Shown: positions 60,097 through 64,000 of the stretch, piece by piece
Numbering within the stretch: the first letter of the stretch is position 1
Layout of the letters: each line of letters opens with the position of its first letter
Origin: Deltaproteobacteria bacterium
GTDB lineage: Bacteria; Myxococcota; Myxococcia; Myxococcales; 40CM-4-68-19
Assembly: GCA_005879315.1 (NCBI GenBank)
Contig: VBLC01000055.1
Coordinates: 1-64,000, forward strand
Direction: 5' to 3'
Length of the DNA stretch: 64,000 nucleotides
Notes under the pieces: generated by a model
The model's database searches: none
What the model was told of the DNA's origin: nothing
The model's input: the letters and a program-made list of their open reading frames with translations, nothing else
Translations under genes and position numbers: made by a program

Positions 60097-60872
60097 AGCG
60101 GCAGGTGTTGCGCGCAGCAGTGCTCGTCGTCTCGCTCGCTCTGTGGGAGGGAGCGGTCCGGGCGCTGCGCGTGCCGGCGTTCATCCTTCCGCCGCCCTCG
60201 CAAGTGCTGCTCGCGCTCCAACGCGGCGCCGCAAGCAACATCTACCTGCCGCATCTCTGGGTCACCCTGCTCGAGACGCTTCTCGGCTTCGCCTCCGGCT
60301 CGCTGCTCGCCTTTCTCCTCGGCACGGGGCTCGCCGCGAGCCGGACTGCCGAATACTTCTTCTATCCTTACATCGTCATGTTCCAGTCGATGCCCAAGGT
60401 GGCGCTGGCGCCGCTCATCGTCGTCTGGTTCGGTCTCGGCCTCACCTCGAAAGTCGTGAGCGCGGCGCTGGTCGCGTTCTTTCCATTGCTGGTCAATACC
60501 ATCGCCGGACTGCGCTCGGCGGACGAGGACCGCGTCAATCTGATGAAGTCGCTGGCGGCGAGCGAGCTGCAGATCTTCTGGATGCTGCGATTGCCCTCCG
60601 CGCTGCCCTTCATCATGGCGGGGCTGGAGGTGGCGATGGTCTTCGCGCTGGTCGGAGCGATCGTGGCGGAATTCGTCGGCGCGGAAGCCGGGCTGGGCAT
60701 GCTCATCCAGAGCAGGAACTTCAGCATGGACGTGGCGGGCGAATTCGCGGTGCTCTTCATCCTTTCTCTGATGGGACTGTTGCTCAACTGGGGGCTCGTC
60801 TCCATCCGCCGCCGCGTGCTCTTCTGGGATCCGTCGGAGAAGGCCGGACCCCTGGCCGGGGAGATTCCATGA
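60093..60872 (+). CDS. NitT/TauT-type ABC transporter permease
   Basis: A 259-aa inner-membrane permease with about six helices. The N-terminus has P-A-F-I-L-P-P-P-S-Q-V, the usual beginning for SsuC/TauC-like proteins. The cytoplasmic EAA loop is recognisable around S-L-A-A-S-E-L-Q-I-F-W-M-L-R-L-P-S-A-L-P. The start is ATG 60093 in an ATGA overlap with the ATPase, and it overlaps the binding-protein gene the same way. Confidence 0.9.
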   Translation: MKRQVLRAAVLVVSLALWEGAVRALRVPAFILPPPSQVLLALQRGAASNIYLPHLWVTLLETLLGFASGSLLAFLLGTGLAASRTAEYFFYPYIVMFQSMPKVALAPLIVVWFGLGLTSKVVSAALVAFFPLLVNTIAGLRSADEDRVNLMKSLAASELQIFWMLRLPSALPFIMAGLEVAMVFALVGAIVAEFVGAEAGLGMLIQSRNFSMDVAGEFAVLFILSLMGLLLNWGLVSIRRRVLFWDPSEKAGPLAGEIP

Positions 60873-61906
60873 CGCGAACGATGCTCGCCTTGATCTTTTG
60901 CCTGCCCGCCACGGCAATGGCCCAGACGCTGGTGAAGGTGGGCTTCTGCGCAAAGACGATCAGCTCCGCCGCGGCCCCTTTCGCCGTCGCGACCAAGCTC
61001 GGCTGGTACCAGGGCTTCGAGGTGCAGCTCACTCCGCTCGCCGGCTCGACCGAATGCGTGAAGCTGGTGGCGACCGGCGACCTGCCCTATTCGCTCCCCT
61101 CGGTGGAGGCGCTGCCGACGGTGCGCGCGCAGGGGATCAAGGCGAAGATCTTCTATACGGCCTATCAAGGAAACATCTACGGCATCTCCGTGCCCCGCGA
61201 CAGCTCCGTCCGGTCGATCCGCGATCTGAAGGGCAAGAAGATCGGCGTCGCCTCGATGGGCTCGAGCGCCGTTCCGGTCGTGCGCGCGCTCTTTGCGATG
61301 AATGGAATGGATCCAGACAAGGACGCGCAGATCGTCGTCTCCGGCGAAGCCGCTCAGGCAGCGGCCTTGACGCGCGGCAAGCAGATCGATGCGCTCGCGC
61401 TCTACGACAGCATGTTCGCGCTGGTGGAGAACGCGGGAGTGCAGCTGCGTCCGCTCGACGTCGGCCCGCTGGCGAAATTTCCTTCCAACGGCTTTCTCGC
61501 TCTCGAGGAGACGCTGCAGAAGAAGCGCTCGCAAGCGGTGGCGATCGCAAAGGGGTACGCGATGGGGACCGTCTTCGCCCTGGCCAATCCGCAGGCAGCG
61601 GTCAAGATCGTCTACCAGATCTATCCGCAGTCGAAGCCGACCGGAAAGAGCGAGGAGGAAGCGATCGAGCAGGACGTCAAGACGCTTCTCGCGCGTGCCG
61701 AGCATTGGAAGCTGGAGGCGGGCGGGGTCAAGCGATGGGGCGAGAGCTCGATCAAGGATTTCGACGCCTACGAGGATTTTCTCCTCAGGTGGAGCGTCAT
61801 CAAGGAGAAGTTGCCTGCGACGGATCTGGTGACGAATGAGCTCATCGACGAGATCAATCGATTCGACGCGGCGAAGATCGCGGCGCAGGCAAAGGAATAC
61901 AGATAA
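60869..61906 (+). CDS. NMT1/THI5-like periplasmic substrate-binding protein
   Basis: A 345-aa receptor for the adjacent importer. The signal peptide is about 19 residues ending A-T-A-M-A before Q-T-L-V-K-V-G-F. The mature part has the SsuA/THI5 pattern: A-A-A-P-F-A-V-A-T-K-L-G-W-Y-Q-G-F near the start, D-L-K-G-K-K-I-G-V-A-S-M-G-S in the middle. The ligand is unknown. The family covers nitrate, sulfonates, pyrimidine precursors of thiamine and aromatic acids. The stop shares one base with the TPP-enzyme start (TAATG), linking the ligand to that enzyme. Confidence 0.87.
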   Translation: MTRTMLALIFCLPATAMAQTLVKVGFCAKTISSAAAPFAVATKLGWYQGFEVQLTPLAGSTECVKLVATGDLPYSLPSVEALPTVRAQGIKAKIFYTAYQGNIYGISVPRDSSVRSIRDLKGKKIGVASMGSSAVPVVRALFAMNGMDPDKDAQIVVSGEAAQAAALTRGKQIDALALYDSMFALVENAGVQLRPLDVGPLAKFPSNGFLALEETLQKKRSQAVAIAKGYAMGTVFALANPQAAVKIVYQIYPQSKPTGKSEEEAIEQDVKTLLARAEHWKLEAGGVKRWGESSIKDFDAYEDFLLRWSVIKEKLPATDLVTNELIDEINRFDAAKIAAQAKEYR

Positions 61907-63600
61907 TGGGCAAGCGATCGATCCTCTCCGGCAGCGGCGGACAGATTCTGGTCGAAAGCCTCGCCGTCCACGGCGTCGATCACGTCTTCTGCGTGCCCGG
62001 GGAAAGCCATCTGCCGGTGCTCGATGCGCTCCACGACCTGCGCGACCGCATCAAGCTCCTCGTCTGCCGGCACGAGGGCGGCGCGGCGAACATGGCCGAG
62101 GCCTACGGCAAGCTGACCGGCCGGCCCGGCATCGCGCTGGTCTCGCGCGGCCCTGGCGCAACCCACGCCGCCATCGGAGTCCACACCGCCTTCCAGGATT
62201 CCACGCCGATGATCCTTCTCGTCGGGCAGGTCCGGCGCGAATTCATCGAGCGCGAGGCGCTGCAGGAGGTCGATTACCGTCGATTGTTTGCACCCCTGGC
62301 CAAATGGGTGACGCAGATCGAGGACGCGCGCCGCATCCCCGAGCATCTCAGCCGCGCATTCCACACCGCCGTCTCGGGGCGATCGGGTCCCGTGGTGCTG
62401 GCGTTGCCCGAAGACATGCTCGCTGATCGAGTCGAGGCGCCGGGCGCGCCGGCCTTCACGCGCGCGGCCGCGGCGCCGCCTGCCGATCGGCTGGCGCGGC
62501 TGCAAGAGCTGCTCGGCGAGGCGCGCCGGCCCGTCGTCTTGCTCGGCGGCAGCGGCTGGACGGCGGAAGCCTGCGCGCACTTCCAGCAGTTCGCCGAGGC
62601 CTGGCGCTTGCCCGTTGCCTGCGCCTTTCGCCACCAGGATCTCTTCGACAATGGGCACGATTGCTATGCCGGCGACATCTCCCTGTCGGTGAATCCCAAG
62701 CTGGCGGCGCGCATCGCCGGAGCGGACCTCGCGCTCGTGCTCGGCGCGCGTCTGGGCGAAGTGACCACGCGCGGCTACACGCTCTTCGAGGTTCCGGTGC
62801 CGAAGCAGACGCTGGTGCATGCGCACGCCGGCGCCGAGGAGCTGGGCCGCGTCTACGCGCCCGATCTCGCCATCCAATCCAGCATGCCCGAGCTGGTCGT
62901 GGCTTTGGCGAAGCTCAAGCCGGCCTCGGCGCCGCCTTGGGGCGAAGAGACCACCGCCGCCCGCGCCGATTATCTTTCCTGGAATACTCCGACCCGATTG
63001 CCAGGCGCGCTCCAGCTCGGCCAGATCGTGCTGCAATTGCGCGAGCGGCTCCCCGCCGACGCCATCGTCGCCAACGGTGCAGGCAATTTCGCCATCTGGG
63101 TCAATCGCTACTATCGATATCGACAATTCAGGTCGCAGCTGGGACCGCACAGCGGCGCGATGGGTTATGCGGTGCCCGCCGCGGTCGCGGCCAAGTCGGT
63201 CCATCCGGAGCGCACGGTCGTCGCCTTCGCCGGCGACGGCGATTTCCTCATGACCGGCCAGGAGCTGGCCACGGCCGTCCAATATGGGCTGCCCGTCATC
63301 GTATTCGTCATCAACAATGGGCAATACGGAACCATCCGCATGCACCAGGAAAGGAATTACCCAGGCCGCGTCTATGGCACCCGCTTGCTCAATCCCGATT
63401 TCGCCGCCTATGCGCGGTCTTTCGGCGCATTCGGCGAAGTGGTCGAGACGACTGAGCAGTTCCTTCCCGCGTTCGACCGCGCGCTCGCGGCGAAGGCCCC
63501 GGCACTGATCGAGCTTCGGCTGCCGGAGGAAGTGATCACGCCGGACACCACCTTGACCGCCATTCGCGAAGCGGCGATCAAAAAATTGCGCGTTAAGTGA
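61906..63600 (+). CDS. Thiamine-diphosphate-dependent enzyme of the acetolactate synthase/decarboxylase family
   Basis: A 564-aa enzyme with the three-domain TPP layout. The PYR domain has the catalytic Glu in R-H-E-G-G-A-A-N-M-A-E-A-Y and S-R-G-P-G-A-T-H. The central domain has L-L-G-G-S-G-W. The PP domain carries G-D-G-D-F-L-M-T then V-I-N-N, the magnesium and diphosphate motif. It resembles the IlvB-like group whose members decarboxylate or ligate 2-keto acids. Specificity is not clear: I see no IlvH partner, so biosynthetic acetolactate synthase is unlikely. It is the fourth gene of the NitT/TauT operon and probably acts on the imported compound. Confidence 0.85.
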   Translation: MGKRSILSGSGGQILVESLAVHGVDHVFCVPGESHLPVLDALHDLRDRIKLLVCRHEGGAANMAEAYGKLTGRPGIALVSRGPGATHAAIGVHTAFQDSTPMILLVGQVRREFIEREALQEVDYRRLFAPLAKWVTQIEDARRIPEHLSRAFHTAVSGRSGPVVLALPEDMLADRVEAPGAPAFTRAAAAPPADRLARLQELLGEARRPVVLLGGSGWTAEACAHFQQFAEAWRLPVACAFRHQDLFDNGHDCYAGDISLSVNPKLAARIAGADLALVLGARLGEVTTRGYTLFEVPVPKQTLVHAHAGAEELGRVYAPDLAIQSSMPELVVALAKLKPASAPPWGEETTAARADYLSWNTPTRLPGALQLGQIVLQLRERLPADAIVANGAGNFAIWVNRYYRYRQFRSQLGPHSGAMGYAVPAAVAAKSVHPERTVVAFAGDGDFLMTGQELATAVQYGLPVIVFVINNGQYGTIRMHQERNYPGRVYGTRLLNPDFAAYARSFGAFGEVVETTEQFLPAFDRALAAKAPALIELRLPEEVITPDTTLTAIREAAIKKLRVK

Positions 63601-63627
63601 TCTGACTCTGCATGAGGCATCGATCCT

Positions 63628-64000
63628 TTACGCGAAACAGCTCCGGGCGCGCTCTAGGAGCAGCGTTCGCTCGCGCGCGTTCTTCGTCAGCGACGCCGCG
63701 CGCTCGAATTCCGCGCGCGCCTCGTCGCGGCGGCCAAGCTTCAGGAGCAGGTCGCCGCGCACGCTGGGCAAGAGGTGGTACCCCTCGAGAGACTTTTCCG
63801 AGCTGAGGGCATCGACCAGCGCGAGACCCGCTGCCGGGCCGGAGGCCATCCCGACCGCGACCGCTCGATTCAGCTCCACCACCGGGGAGGGCACCAGGTC
63901 GGCGAGCTCCTCATAGAGCGCGGCGATCCGCGGCCAGTCGGTTTCCGCCCCGGTCCGCGCACGCGCATGGCAGGCGGCGATGGCGGCCTGGAGAGCATAG
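63628..64000 (-). CDS. C-terminal part of an ECF sigma factor (ECF42-like, with SnoaL/TPR-type extension)
   Basis: The frame is open to the right edge, so the sigma2/sigma4 regions lie outside the window. The visible 123 or so residues include L-Q-A-A-I-A-A-C-H-A-R-A, D-W-P-R-I-A-A-L-Y, P-S-P-V-V-E-L-N-R-A-V-A-V and G-Y-H-L-L-P-S-V-R-G-D-L-L. These are the conserved C-terminal helical repeats of the ECF42 group (formerly annotated as RNA polymerase sigma-70 factor, DUF6596). These sigma factors lack a classic anti-sigma and are often next to DGPF/YCII proteins. It converges on the TPP-enzyme gene with a 27-bp gap. Confidence 0.85.
   Translation of the reverse strand, partial: YALQAAIAACHARARTGAETDWPRIAALYEELADLVPSPVVELNRAVAVGMASGPAAGLALVDALSSEKSLEGYHLLPSVRGDLLLKLGRRDEARAEFERAASLTKNARERTLLLERARSCFA

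Overview
The window is about 64 kb of very GC-rich bacterial DNA, densely coded on both strands, with most neighbouring genes joined by 4-nt ATGA or GTGA overlaps. I infer a Gram-negative soil-type bacterium, most likely Myxococcota or a related deltaproteobacterial lineage. The reasons are lipoprotein and Tat signals, periplasmic murein enzymes, a sigma-54-type promoter, an M2 (ACE-like) peptidase, FHA signalling and abundant acyl-CoA metabolism. No 16S rRNA, tRNA or other strict taxonomic marker is present, so this placement is an inference. Both ends cut genes: a membrane protein at the left edge and an ECF sigma factor at the right edge.

Layout. 0-4.9 kb: peptide metabolism (M2 peptidase, POT peptide transporter, prolidase). 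4.9-6.27 kb: a gene-free stretch that appears to encode a roughly 970-nt structured RNA. It has a sigma-54-like promoter in front, many strong hairpins (four closed by GNRA tetraloops) and an intrinsic terminator at its end. This is the most unusual object in the window. 6.27-14.56 kb: a Liv-type ABC importer operon continuing into an M20 peptidase, a broken amidase and an acyl-CoA ligase. 14.55-15.3 kb: a methyltransferase. 15.5-23.7 kb: a three-subunit molybdenum hydroxylase of the CO-dehydrogenase family (form II active-site loop). It converges on a five-gene maturation operon, coxD-coxE-coxF/xdhC-sufU-sufS, every junction of which is a 4-nt overlap. 23.7-32.5 kb: quinone oxidoreductase, secreted hydrolase, amino-acid permease, Tat-exported amidase, an orphan Phd-like protein behind a 16-bp palindrome, a crotonase and two proteins of unknown function.

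32.5-41.1 kb: a large secreted BNR-repeat protein, then an operon of a 918-aa thiolase-fold protein without the catalytic cysteine, an oxalyl-CoA-synthetase-like ligase, a PanE-like reductase and a GlcG-like protein. 41.2-48.4 kb: a c-di-GMP block (an EAL protein, a PAS-GGDEF-EAL protein and a degenerate REC/GGDEF protein) around an FHA-transmembrane-lytic transglycosylase fusion. 48.4-54.1 kb: an operon of CaiB/BaiF CoA-transferase, crotonase, serine-glyoxylate-type aminotransferase, MFS carrier and threonine synthase. 54.2-57.5 kb: an M19 dipeptidase lipoprotein and a tandem pair of MepA-LysM murein endopeptidases. 57.5-63.6 kb: a TolB-like/TPR membrane protein and a NitT/TauT-type ABC importer that runs straight into a TPP-dependent enzyme.

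Themes: import and breakdown of peptides, amides and organic acids; CoA-ester chemistry with several enzymes that have lost canonical catalytic residues; and envelope remodelling beside c-di-GMP and phosphothreonine signalling. All functions are read from sequence motifs. No database or structure search was run.
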